Source: Halichondria panicea (Eukaryota > Porifera > Demospongiae > Suberitida > Halichondriidae). Taken from it: a DNA stretch of 64,000 nucleotides. This document shows positions 1 to 10,978 of this stretch, one piece after another. The DNA is taken from assembly GCF_963675165.1 (NCBI RefSeq), contig NC_087379.1:4171442-4235441 (forward strand), read 5' to 3'. The position numbers were made by a program, and so were the translations under genes. Positions within the stretch are counted from its first letter, which is position 1. Each line of letters opens with the position of its first letter. The notes beneath the pieces were generated by a model. That model had not been told where the DNA came from and made no database searches. It saw only the letters and a list, made by a program, of their open reading frames with translations.

Positions 1-284
1 TATCTTTTGATACAAAAAAGTTGTCCAGAAATACTTTAGTTCCGGAGATATTTCATGTTACACATATATTTTACGATCACCCCCATTTTTACCTAAAATG
101 ATTTCCCACTACAATAACATTTGGGGAAATATTTTCAAATAAGGTTGTAGCTTATTTATTCACCTACACAATGGTATCAGCACAATTTCTTTGCCAATCT
201 TGAGATACATTTAAGTACAACTACTCACTCTGTGGTTAAATTTACTCTCAAAGCTGAAGGCACTGTAGTAGATCTAGCTAGCTT

Positions 285-790
285 GTTTAAACAGCTTGCA
301 AACTTCCAGTTACAAGTCCATGTCCAGATTGCTGCAGGCAAAGTTTTATTATAGTCATAGATCTCTACGTGGGCAGTCCAACATCTCTAGCGCTATATAC
401 CCACGCTCATTTTCACCCTTCTACCACCCTTCTACCCTCACGCGACTTCCCGATACAGGCTCTCCTTTTTCGTAACTCTACCTCTACACACACAAACGCC
501 CACACACACACAGCTCCACTATTGGCAGATGACTCCCCGTCTAAGATAAGCGACAGTTACATCGTTGCTTTCAAAGATGAGCTCGCAGCTTAACAAGGTT
601 AAAAATTAGTATACCGTAAACCTCGATTTATAACTCTCACTCTACCTCTATTTTTTCTTTATTCCTCCAATTAATACCATATATTAAATTTTAATCTTAT
701 TGAATGACTAATGCAGTATTTTATCTTATTGAACGATTGTGATAAAGAACAGAAAAAGGAAAGCCTGTGTCTCTGCTAGGGTTCCAGTAT
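285..790. mobile_element. Copy of a TAGCCTC-type element arm (inverse of 33810-34560)
   Basis: This stretch reads as the reverse complement of 33810-34560. Shared landmarks are the tract near 330-400 (matching 34460-34520), the paired CTTCTACC motifs near 415-437, and the CTTTTTCTGTTC-type tract near 740-765. It lacks the 456-base insert present in the other copy, so it serves as an empty site for that insert. The short ORFs here are by-products of the repeat. The outer limits are uncertain because the copy has diverged. Confidence 0.6.
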
Positions 791-799
791 TTACTAGAA

Positions 800-3283
800 G
801 AACATAGTAGGAGAGTCTACATTGTACATTCAAAATTAATGAATCCATGAATTGGCACAAATCATTGTTGAAAACCTGTGCATGCATGGACTAATATGTA
901 CACATTTGTCGAATGCCAGAACACAAGCAATGTACCCACTCCAAAGTCACCATATTAGGAGTTTATGGAGTTTATGTAAATGTGTACACACAGGTGAGTT
1001 TATAGCAACCTTATTCAATGATAAAATGAACAAACGATCTAATCAAATACGCCTTCTGAATTTGTTTGGGGTTTCATAACGCGCTGTACATTAGTGCTAC
1101 AAACCCTTGTACAGTAGATAGCAGGAGTGCACTCCTGTAGGTAGTGATCACGGTTAGGCCCTTCAATCTCACTGCCTTAATACCCTATTCATGCACTCCT
1201 GCTAATATATACATCGTAACATGTATCAAACATTAGCTCCTATGGGAGAATAAATAAGATGCATGTGGAAACTCTTGGTACAGGTCTTAAAGTTAATATG
1301 TACGGTATACGAATGGATAAAAACTGATAGGGTGCTATCTATCTGACACTAGTTTGCTAAGTCACAAACACAGAGGCTTATACACAACACAATGGGTCCA
1401 GAGCTACACAAGAGGCTGCAAGCACAGGTGTACACGGGATACTATTAGCTCCAATCAATGCCAAATTACTTCACAGCTTACGTATTCATTGTGACACCAG
1501 TTGCTAAATATAGGCCAGGGCACATGAGAACAGTTCGTGACTACACCTTAAAGGTAGATAACTGAAGCTCACATAACATTCATGTACACACAGCCCCCAA
1601 GCAAGAATCATAATAATTAGTGGCTAAGACTTACTGGTGTAATAGTAATATTCCCCAGTTTGGAATACTATTGCATCTGGTAGCATCCCCGAAGATGTTT
1701 CCAGCGGTATACTCAAAGTATCCACCATTCCAAAACAAGTGTTCACGCTGACAGGAATTTTAGCATTTGGGTTATCTATACTGCTGTCGCAGGCATCCAC
1801 TTGAGCACGGGTCTGATGGGCGTGTGTGTGTGGGGGTGGGGCATTTGCATACATGTACGACATGTGTGATTACCTGCAGGAAAACGTTACTGCATAAGAC
1901 GAAACAAATTGTTGCGGATGAGTATAAAATGAAGAAAATACTAATTAGTATTTCCTTCATTTTATCTGCTTTAAATCAGCAGCTTCACGTACCAACTGTT
2001 TTCCATGTAAGCAATGCCGATGCCAACAATACTAGAAATTGCCATCAATTGCCTCATTCATCAACCAAATTTACCCACTCTACGATATATATATAGTCGC
2101 TATATATATGAGTCACCACCTTGCCAACTGTCATGGTACATTGTAGGAGGAAAAGTCAATCATTCAGATATAAATTCCTTGCTATGGTTTCATATAATAT
2201 TATGCTGTCTAACCCTCTAACTGTACTGCTAACCAAACACAAACATCAAATAGGGGAGGCCATGGTCCTCCACAAGGAAACACCAGTAGGTGAGCAGTTG
2301 GAGGCAAATGTATACCACAGAGCAAAATAAGAAAAACAGTAGATATATACAGTGTTTTGTAAATGAGACATAGTTAGCAATAACAGTCAGACAGACGGCT
2401 AGAGTTATCAAATGTAACGTATACAGCAGTAACTATACATGTACATGTAACACAAAAGCATGCGTGAGTACACTAGTCGGCAGGCTCAAAGGAAGGATGT
2501 TATGTCATGCACTGAAACTCAGATAGGTATTGTGAAAATACGAGTAACCTTTGTAAGATCCCTACATGTAATCAATGGGTAAGAATCACAAGAGATAAAG
2601 GGCTCTCCCAATTCATGACTTAGTGACAGGGAAAAGCCGAATACAACGGCTCATTATTATTCTTACACATAATTATTTGGAGCACAGAAGACACACCTGA
2701 GTTACATAGATCATCGAGCTAAGGACACAATTAAATAAGCCGTTATCTAAGGGAACCGGATAAATGAGGAATTTGCGCAGAAATTGATGGAGCATTGGTA
2801 TACATAACGCATGAAAAGTAGAGTTGTGTTTAAAATTTTAGGAGAAAGGAGAGTAAACTTGCTAGAGAGTAGAAAGTAGCATTGAAGAAAAGTGTAATTG
2901 TTGGCTTCGTCCATGCATGTGAGACTCCTTACAGCTAGTAAACCCTCAGTTATTGGGCACACTTACGTGCATGCATCTTCATCCTAAGCTAACAGCCTAG
3001 CTAGTACTTCTTCTAGCTAGTATCAGTACGTAGCTTCTATTATTTTAGCTGGGTGTGGTCCAGTAAGCTCATATACAATGCATAATTATACCAATAGTAG
3101 ATCAGTTTGAAGGTAAAAGGTTAACCAAAATTTATAGCCACACCTAATTCCGCATTCCTGAACGTGACATTCCAGAGTGTGACATACATACATACATAAT
3201 GCAGATCATTTACCTTGCACTAAGGCGCTCGGTAATTAATGAGCACGAAATGGGCCTGCTCATAACTTAAGTTAGGATTGTGC
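800..3283. other. Gene-free stretch, no recognised gene
   Basis: No ORF here resembles a known protein or joins to neighbours by convincing splice sites. Small features seen are a 16-base perfect palindrome near 1122-1137, an imperfect palindrome around an AT-rich core at 1923-1965, and an AT dinucleotide tract near 2084-2110. All are below what I would call an element. Confidence 0.5.
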
Positions 3284-4521
3284 CATTACTAAAGTGCAAA
3301 CCCTCGGCTGGTGACATAATAATAGAGAAATCAGAAGAGTGATAAATGCAGTGCATGTAGCATGTATGACTAGCTCAGCAACTAAAACTAAACTAGACTT
3401 GACTGGAGGCATGCTGAAACATTGAATGGTACATGTCACATGAGACGTGCATGCACTGTGGACTGGGATCACAGCAAAGAAGACTGGAGTCTTAGACTTA
3501 GAGAAGTATGGCTCCTGCCAGGCTCTGATCCAGAGTCAGCCAAAACCAGTCACAATTTTAGCTGTCTATTGTTCCTGGTACGGGATCACTTCAGCTGCAA
3601 ATACGTAGTCAGCAGGAGCTATAATTCTAGCTTTCTACTTTAGTGACCCTGTTCCATTTGTTCCTGGTACAGGATCAGTTCAGCTGTAAATAACCCATGT
3701 GCAAAGTTCACAAAATCTGTTCAAGCTACATTTTGCTTGCTTTTTATTAGACAACGAAGCTTTAACATCGAAAGCTGCCACTATCAAAAGTACTAACTTG
3801 TTGTGTGGAGGCTACTCATGCTGTTAACGCAGTGCTAGAGCATCCCCAGGTAAGCAGACCTAGTCACAAGCTTGTTCAAGCTTCTTAGCTTTTGATCGAC
3901 AAACAAGCTTTAACATCAAAATCTGCCACTATTTAAACCAAGATATTGTTGTGTGAAGGCTTCTATGCTGTAAACGCAGTGCTGTGGCATCCAGGTGAGT
4001 AGAAAAGCCGATCACAAACAAACAAACATACTAGAGCACTAAAGTGAAAACCCTCGGCTGGTGACATGATTACAAAGAAACCAGAAGAGTGATATAATAC
4101 AGTGCATGTAGTGATGTTATTGTGTATGACTTAACTGTCGTAGCACAGAAACTCAGGAACAATAAAACTAAACCAGACTGGAGGCATGCTGAAGCATTTG
4201 AAAACAGGGTTTTAGTGACACATAGACATATGCACTGTTGTAAGCATCACAGCAAAGAAGCCTTGAGTCTCAGAGAATCATGCATGGATCCCTGAGTCAG
4301 CTAGCTAACAGGGCCAGGGACAACAAACCAGCCACAATTCTAGCTTTCTATTGTAGTGACCCTTTTCCATTGTTCTTGGTATGGGATCAACTCACCTGTA
4401 AATACGTAGGGTATCTCGAATAAAGGCCGCGTGTTGTTTGCTAGTTGTCACACACAAGTTCAAGCTTTTCTTAGCTTTTATAGACAATAAAGCTTTAACA
4501 TCGAAATTCTCCACAATTTAA

Positions 4522-5411
4522 CCCTTTCCCCGCTTTAGCCGACTATAGTCGGCATGGCTACTGATAAATTTCAAAAAATCATTGTGCACGCTGTGTTGGA
4601 GCTATGCACACGCTGCAGGTGCCAGCACATGCGCATTGAGCTGCTCTTCCACGTGGTATTTTTAATATTTTGCTTCGAGGTACAGTTCGATCAGAATGGT
4701 CGAAAGAAAAGTGACCGTTTTATAATTGCTACAAGATCTTCGTAGTACAACCTCAGGGAGGTTCTAGGGAAGCTAGAGAGTGAGAATATCGATGCTTATG
4801 GCCTTGTAGAGTGAGAGGACAGTGACTGAGATCATAGCTAGGTAGGAAGCTTCCTTTCAGAGGTCAAACTAAAAAGAAAGAGCCTGAGAATCCTGAGGAA
4901 GACGCACTTGAGGTGGACCATCTTCCTGAACCTGGTAAGTCACTATAGAGTAGCATTTGTAGTCTTGATAGCTTCACTATAGGTTTGTTTAGGCTAGTTA
5001 GTACAACAGTGGACATCATGAGCCACCATTGAACTTGTAAACCTGTGTGTAGGTGAAGAAAATATTTCCCGGGAAAAGGGCGTCTGCCGATAGAACCTCA
5101 AATACAAGTTTCTGCAGATCCTGAGTGAGCCATGTCACCGTGAGAACATTCTAAACACTTATATCATGTGTTCAGTCACTTCGTAACATCATACAATATT
5201 GTTTGTGTACATAATTGTTAATTTTTGTTAACAATTGTTATTTGTGGGGTGGTGGTTGGTTGCTAGGCAACGATGATGAGTCTATGGATGCGATAGGTCT
5301 GGTTCTACCTGTGGAACTTTATTACAAGTGTTTTTAATATACGGTTCATGAGTTATAAATTTTTTAAACAAAATATGCAAATATTCACTTTTAATTAAAG
5401 CAGGGAAAGGA
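4522..5411. mobile_element. piggyBac-like non-autonomous element, 890 bp
   Basis: The element is bounded by TTAA on both sides (4518-4521 and 5412-5415). It starts CCCTTTCCCCGCTTTA and ends with the near-inverse TAAAGCAGGGAAAGGA. A GCCGACTATAGTCGGC hairpin follows the left end. The two other copies of the host repeat carry an uninterrupted TTTAAACC at the same position (about 3935 and 6505), so this is a true insertion. TTAA targets and CCC-type ends are known for the piggyBac superfamily. The small ORF at 4554-4745 is not recognisable as transposase. Confidence 0.75.
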
Positions 5412-5579
5412 TTAAAGAAGATATTGTTGTGTGAAGGCTATCTATGCTTATAAACGCAGCGCTATGGCATCCAGGTGAGTAGATATACTCGTGACAAACA
5501 AACAAACAGACAAACTAGAACAAACCCTTGGCTGGTGACATGAAACCAGAAGAGTGATAATGTAGTGCATGTAGCATGT

Positions 5580-5935
5580 TAGATGGGCATGGCCCACCTC
5601 CAAAAGGGGAGACGGGTTGCAGCCCTATCTAGCATTCGTTCTGCTGCATCGCGTACTAACTATGAATATCATTAATATTAGCCGCGCCTCTAACCACAAA
5701 GCTCAGCTTGCTGCAGAGAGGGGAGGGGCTGGGAAGCCAACAAAAATGCATTACGTAAGGGTTATACAATCTGATTGGTGCATATGCATTATTCCTGAAT
5801 GCAAACTGCTTACGTAATGTAGGGAGTCTGCAATCTGATTGGTGCTGCATGTTTTTCTGCAGCAAGAATGAATGCTAGATAGGTAGATAGGGCTGCAACC
5901 CGTCTCCCCTTTTGGAGGCGGGCCACGCCCATCTA
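5580..5935. mobile_element. Palindromic element with 9-bp target duplication
   Basis: The inverted arms are long, about 60-75 bases, starting TAGATGGGCATGGCC on the left and ending GGCCACGCCCATCTA on the right. It is flanked by GTAGCATGT on both sides (5571-5579 and 5936-5944). The first copy of the host triplication has the uninterrupted site near 3355. Nine-base duplications and long inverted arms are typical of Mutator-like elements; that assignment is inferred. No transposase is present. Confidence 0.85.
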
Positions 5936-6854
5936 GTAGCATGTATGACTAGCACAGCAACTCAAGAGCAATAAAACTAAACCGGACTGGAGGGAGTGGA
6001 GGCATGCTGAAACATAGAGTGGTATAGGTCAGATGAGACATGCACTGTGGACTGGGATCACAGCAAAGAAGCTTAGACTTAGGGAAGTATGGCTCCTGCC
6101 AGGCTGGAGTACAATCTAGGATCCAGAGTCAACCAACAACCAGTCCTGGTACGGGATCACTTCAGCTGCAAATACGTAGTTAAAAGGAGCTGGATAATTC
6201 TAGCTTTCTACTTTAGTGACCCTGTTCCATTGTTCCTGGTACAGGATTACTTCAGCTGTAAATAACCCATGTGCAATGTTCCCAACGGTTCTGTTCAAGC
6301 TATGTTTTGTTCGCTTTTATTAGACAACGAAGCTTTGTCATCGAAAGCTGCCACTATCAAAAGTACTAACTTGTTGTGTGGAGGCTACCCATGCTGTAAA
6401 TGCAGTGCTAGAACATCCAGGTAAGCAGACCCAGTCACAAGCTTGTTCAAGCTTCTTAGCTTTTGCTCGACAAAGAAGCTTTAACAGCAAAAGCTGCCAC
6501 TACTTAAACCAAGATATTGTTGTGTGAAGGCTATCCATGCTGTAAATGCAGTGCTGTGGTACCCATGTGAGTAGATCTACCTGTGACAAACAAACAGACA
6601 AACCAACAGACTACTATAACTGTGGCCGCCCATGCGCGCCTCAGGTAACAAACAAACCAACAGACTACTATACCCGTGGCCACCCACGTGCGCCTCAGGT
6701 AATAACACATACCTGTTGCACAATGTCTGAGACGAAATTTTCAGTGCATCGCAAAATGAGTTCGTCTCCAAGATGCAGCTGAAGTGTTTGCCTGTACAAA
6801 TGTAGGTACATGTATGAAGCAATGAGCTAATTGCATGTAGAATCTCTGTACATG

Positions 6855-7460
6855 CAATACCGTAAGACCTCAATTTAAGGCAACAGTGATTATAATTACG
6901 AAGCCCTCTAGCTCTAGAGGTTGAATATTTTTTGTTGAAGCTCTGGCGTGGCCTATTTAGATTGTCAACACGTGTAGCTACTACGTACTTTTAGAGGTTA
7001 GAAATTACCTATTAAAGCTTGAGGTGTCGCATATTATTTTGGAAAACCAAAAAATAACGCAGCAAAGTTGTGTAGGAAAAACCACTCACAATATATGCAT
7101 GAGTGAACAGCTACATACGTACGTACGTACCGTACTTATTCGATTTAAAGCGACCCTCCAAATATGCGACACCCTCGATCTTTTCCAATTTTCTGACCTC
7201 TAAAAATAGCGACTGCAGTGTTCACAATTATTTTTTTATGTCGCGTCCTAAATAGAGGTCAAACCACAGCCTCGATTCCAGGCCGCAAGAAACAATGTAA
7301 TTTAAGCGGCCTATAATCAAGGACAGTAGAATAACCTCCAATTAGATGCGACCCTCTAAATATGCGACACCAGGACTTCAACATAATTTTTCAACCTCCA
7401 AAAGAAACGACCTCTGGCTTTGTAATTATTTAAAAGTAAATCGAATAAGTACGGTACGTA
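6855..7460. mobile_element. Nested TA-flanked inverted-repeat elements (CCGTA ends)
   Basis: An outer left end (CCGTAAGACCTCAATTTAAG near 6859) is related to the element at 11651-12001. Inside it, ends starting CCGTACTTATTCGATTTA (about 7131) face their inverse near 7440-7456. Internal blocks such as GCGACCCTCCAAATATGCGA recur at 7150 and 7346. This looks like a diverged family member, with one insertion inside another. Confidence 0.6.
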
Positions 7461-7736
7461 TAAAAAGTACAGAAAGTGAATTTTGTCAGTGAAATTCGCA
7501 TGTCTAGCCAACAGGACATAATTATTAGCTTACAATACCCATTAAAGGTTTATTTACTCACCTAGTAGTGACATTTGAGGACCAGTCAAAAATCACGGAT
7601 CGGCCGCCATGACTTGAGTGAACAGCTACATGAACCAATATCAGAGTTGTCAGCAAATGCATAAGTGGTCTTTGGCACAAGGAATGCATGCTAGGCCTCT
7701 TGAGCTTGGAAATAACTGTCTATAATTTTACATTAC

Positions 7737-7798
7737 GTAGAACACACCTAGCTAGCTAGCCAAGTTTAAAACATGTGACTTGGCTAGGTGTGTTCTAG
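7737..7798. repeat. Short imperfect palindrome
   Basis: Arms AGAACACACCTAGC and GCTAGGTGTGTTCT face each other across about 34 bases. It lies in the same repeat-rich stretch as the 60-base palindrome that follows. It could be a small element of its own; I saw no clear target duplication. Confidence 0.5.
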
Positions 7799-7864
7799 TG
7801 CTGTCACGTGAGCTCTAGCTACGTTTTAAATCAGTTGCTGGTACATGGTGCAAGCTAGCTAGCT

Positions 7865-7924
7865 TAGTTGGGCGTGGCCCCACCCTGGACGCGAACGCGT
7901 CCAGGGTGGGGCCACGCCCAACTA
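7865..7924. mobile_element. 60-bp perfect palindromic element with 9-bp duplication
   Basis: The whole insert is a palindrome beginning TAGTTGGGCGTGGCC and centred on the ACGCGT-like core near 7894. It is flanked by TAGCTAGCT on both sides (7856-7864 and 7925-7933). Its ends match the elements at 10351-10538 and, more loosely, 5580-5935. There is no room for a gene, so it must have moved with help from another element. Confidence 0.85.
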
Positions 7925-8579
7925 TAGCTAGCTAGACGTAATAGCAAGTTTTAGTAGGTTTGTAGATCCAGTAACTGATGCAAAGGAGAAGGAGATACGA
8001 TCTAAAGCTATCTGGACTGACTGGGCATGTTCTCGACTTATTTCTCCTGCTGACCAACAGTCCCGATCCCACTATTGGATATGCCTCCAGCTGATCTGGC
8101 TTACTGGATGGGAAACTTTGTGCGCAAACTATATGGCAATGAGTATCTAGTTTGCTCTTTTGGAAAGCTATGATATTCAAAGCACCTTTGATGAAACGAT
8201 TATATGGATCTGGCTTAGGTACAGGTATGTACATCTTTGAAGCAAGCTGAGCCTATTTCTCCAGACGAAAAAGCGATGCTATGGTCAAGTCAGCAATTCG
8301 GTACACTTAACTAGATCTACACATGAAACAAGTCGAAACAATAACATTCAACTTTCTAATACTTTTCAGCTTTGCTTGTGTACATATTTAATCTGCTTGT
8401 ATTATTATTATAATTATGATGACATTCAGATTCAATCTGCTTGTATTGATTGTTTGATAAAGTGTGCATTAACAAACCAACACTTAAGTGTGGATTAAGT
8501 TATTTAATCCATGGTCACCTGACTACTTTCAGATAAGCTGATTGGCTGGAGATCATGTGATCCAGCACTAGTGAAAATA

Positions 8580-9615
8580 ATGCCCCACCTCCCCCCTACC
8601 GGGGATATATATAAGTGGGGATTAGACTTGAATTTGCGGGTTGTTATAAAACAGGGAATGAGGAAATGAGAAATGGGAAATGAGGAAATGAGGAAATGAA
8701 GAAATGAGGAAATGAGAAATAAGAAATAGGAAATGGTTATGATCATCACAATGCATTATATATAAATATAGAGCATTATATAAATAGCACAAAACATTAT
8801 ATATAAATAGAATAGATGCACAAAACATTATAAATAGATGTACAAAGTACTGTCAACTGGAACAAGAGAGAATATCATCATCGGCAGAAGAGAGAGTATC
8901 ATCATCTGCGCAAGTGAGAGTATCATCATCCCCATTGGCACAGCTGGAAGAGGGCTCAGTCTTGATAAACTCTGCGCTTTCCTTAGTAAGGTCTATGCTA
9001 AACTCCTCTTCATCACTGACATCAGACTCGAGTGTTAAATCAATGACTTCTTCCATTATAGCTAGCTTAGAGCAAAGAGGTAACGCAAGTTTCTCAATAT
9101 CTGTCTGATATGGATTGCGCGTGCGTGTTTGCTGTTCTCATTTCCTCATTTCCTCATTTCTCATTCCCTGTTTTATAACAACCCTGAATTTGCTCCCCTA
9201 CCTAGGGGACTTAGACAGATCACTTAGAGATCACCTGATGCATGCATTGGGTCAAAGGTCAATTAAAGATGACACGATATCTGCCCACACTCTTCCTTCC
9301 AACACGTAAGTGACAGCAAAATTTAATCCTGAAGCAATCTCTGTCTTGACTTCACTAGCTCTATAGGAGTAAGCTTATAGCTGTCAATGTAAGAACATAT
9401 TTATAATTATAGTGATTCTGTACTTGTTATCTTCTCGCTACAGTGAAACCATAAAGAAATAGCTATAGTGTGATACAATGCAGGTCTAATCCCCACATAA
9501 CGTACCCCCATGTTGCACCAGGGGATTAGACCAAATAAACATACCCAAAGGTAGGGGTTTTAGATCATGTGATTGCCCACCTATCCCCGGTAGGGGGGGG
9601 GGGGGGGTGGGGCAT
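8580..9615. mobile_element. 1-kb inverted-repeat element flanked by TA
   Basis: The outer ends are ATGCCCCACC and GGTGGGGCAT, followed inward by a shared CCTACCGGGGAT tract. A run of about 18 G residues lies near the right end. Inside sits a second pair of arms: AATTTGCGGGTTGTTATAAA near 8630 and its inverse near 9170-9192, bordered by a GAAATGAG minisatellite at 8655-8730 and its inverse at 9135-9160. Between these inner arms is the minus-strand ORF 8853-9056. Confidence 0.65.
8853..9056 (-). CDS. Small acidic ORF with two SUMO-interaction-like motifs
   Basis: This 67-residue ORF opens at an ATG (9056) and is not recognised as any named family. What is visible: VIDLT at residues 4-8, followed by acidic and serine residues (ESDVSDEEE), and a second copy SIDLT at 19-23. 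Both fit the hydrophobic-core-plus-acid pattern of SUMO-interacting motifs. IKTE follows, matching the psi-K-x-E acceptor site for SUMO. The C-terminal third holds three degenerate copies of an ADDDTLS unit. It lies between the inner arms of an inverted-repeat element, so it may be the last exon of a transposon protein. Expression is unknown, and short length plus repeat context leave chance possible. Confidence 0.35.
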   Translation of the reverse strand: MEEVIDLTLESDVSDEEEFSIDLTKESAEFIKTEPSSSCANGDDDTLTCADDDTLSSADDDILSCSS

Positions 9616-10120
9616 TAGATTAACAAGTGCATAACTTAACTGTCTAGTCTACACAAGGGTGGACAGGGCCAAAAGGTCACTAATGAATCATCACACAAAC
9701 TTATGTTTTGTGCAGTAAATTTGCAAGTTTGACTGCACATCGCGCCCTGATTCTTGTGATAAAGTAGCCCCTTCATGTTACTGCTGCTGCAAATTAGTTA
9801 ACGTTTAGCTACAGCGCCCCTCCAGAGAAATCGTGCAGTTAATCAGAGGAAGGGCTGGCTGGCGAGTCTCACGTCTAACGTGCATGGTCCTATATATGTT
9901 TTACATGTAAAACTGAGTTTACCCTCGCGCCCCTGAGTTTATACACTACCACTAGCTTCATCTTCTTTATAATCACAACAGAAATGAGTTGAGCTATCGC
10001 ACCCCAGAAGAACCAGCTTGAGAGAAGAGATCCAGGATTTAATTGCTACCTTTTACCTTCGACCTTTTATTGCATTCTTCGAAACCACAAGATTGGAAAA
10101 TTATCCTTCTGTGTGGCTAG
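9616..10120. other. Gene-free stretch
   Basis: No ORF with recognisable content and no clear inverted repeat here; unassigned intergenic DNA between two element clusters. Confidence 0.4.
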
Positions 10121-10129
10121 GATATAAAT

Positions 10130-10227
10130 TTTGATGTACTGGCTTGCTGCACTGGATTGAACTTTGACCTAAGGAATGTGAGTCTAAAACACTTCTTTTT
10201 TGACACGCGGATGTCGTACCTCCTCTG
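10130..10227. mobile_element. Half of a CAGAGGAGG-type element
   Basis: In reverse complement this matches the left half of the element at 49678-49985. Shared tracts are CAGAGGAGGTACGACATCC, GAAGTGTTTTAGACTCACAT and a GGTCAAA-TTCAAT block. The partner arm was not found nearby, so it looks truncated or rearranged. Confidence 0.55.
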
Positions 10228-10246
10228 GGGCTAGGAGGAGGCAGAG

Positions 10247-10335
10247 TAGCCTCGACCCCAGGCCGATCTGTCTCCAATTGAAGAGGAGGTGACCTAGCGT
10301 TCAATTGGAGACAGATCGGCCTGGGGTCGAGGCTA
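10247..10335. mobile_element. Palindromic TAGCCTCGA-type element, 89 bp
   Basis: Near-perfect arms start TAGCCTCGACCCCAGGCCG and extend about 38 bases, leaving a loop of about 13 bases at 10285-10297. It belongs to the same end family as the elements at 34786, 35888 and 51985. No 9-base flanking duplication is visible here, in contrast to those copies. Confidence 0.7.
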
Positions 10336-10350
10336 CTTCACGATGTAGAC

Positions 10351-10538
10351 TAGTTGGGTGTGGCTCGACCGTCCCCTGACGGGAGGTCGCTTATCTGGGA
10401 TTTGTTATGTTGAACTGTAACCAAGCACGTGAAAAATGCTGCAATTTGGTAGGGCGCCACTATAGTGGCGCAGAACAAATCCCAGATAGGCTTGCAACTC
10501 GACCTCCCGTCAGGGGACGGTCGAGCCACGCCCAACTA
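10351..10538. mobile_element. Palindromic element with 9-bp duplication, 188 bp
   Basis: Arms run TAGTTGGGTGTGGCTCGACC on the left and the inverse GGTCGAGCCACGCCCAACTA on the right, continuing through CCCGTCAGGGGACGG-like and AAATCCCAGATA tracts. GATGTAGAC flanks both sides (10342-10350 and 10539-10547). Same end family as 7865-7924. Confidence 0.85.
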
Positions 10539-10978
10539 GATGTAGACAGTCTTTAAAGTCTACATGTGTATGCAGCGCCAGTTGCTGAAGGGGGCCAACA
10601 TTTTAACATTCTATAGGCCCGAGGGGGGGCAAAATTTTAACATTCTAGGTCGGAGATGTAAACATGGGGGCTCAAAATTTTATGACACCAGGGACCCAAA
10701 ATGAGAGGGAGCCCCACCCATATCGCTGCTACACCAGACAGATAGCCACTTCATGGCTCCATTCTACTCTATCTATGGTGGCTCCAGAGCCCTCAGCAGA
10801 AATTTAACCCACGAACATTATGCAACGAAATGCTTTTAGAGGCCATATAAGTGCAGCAAAAAATTCGCGCTATACCGTATATCAACTTCACATCAAAACC
10901 AGACTGACGAAACTGTTACAGTAGACTACTGACTACCACAAAGCTAAATAAATTAATACGCAGTCAATTCTAACAGCA

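Larger units (their letters stand above)
3284..6600. repeat. Three tandem copies of a 0.6-0.75 kb segment
   Basis: Three successive copies begin near 3284, 4034 and 5515, each opening with the tract around CTGGTGACAT. They continue through the same ordered blocks: a GAGGCATGCTGAA block, a CAGCAAAGAAG block, a GACAACGAAGCTTTAACATC-like block, and ATATTGTTGTGTG followed by GCATCCAGGTGAGTAG. Copy 2 is split by a TTAA-flanked element (4522-5411) and copy 3 by a palindromic element (5580-5935). A more diverged relative occurs at about 13005-13220. No coding capacity is evident. Confidence 0.8.

Noticed and set aside
369-593. 74-residue plus-strand ORF near the window start
   Set aside because: It lies in a repeat copy also present at 33810-34560, where the frame is not kept; low-complexity CA-rich codons.
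6546-6873. Overlapping ORFs on both strands with repeated CGRPCAPQVTNKPTDYY-like units
   Set aside because: The repetition comes from a DNA-level tandem repeat, and the two strands are equally open; no protein family fits.
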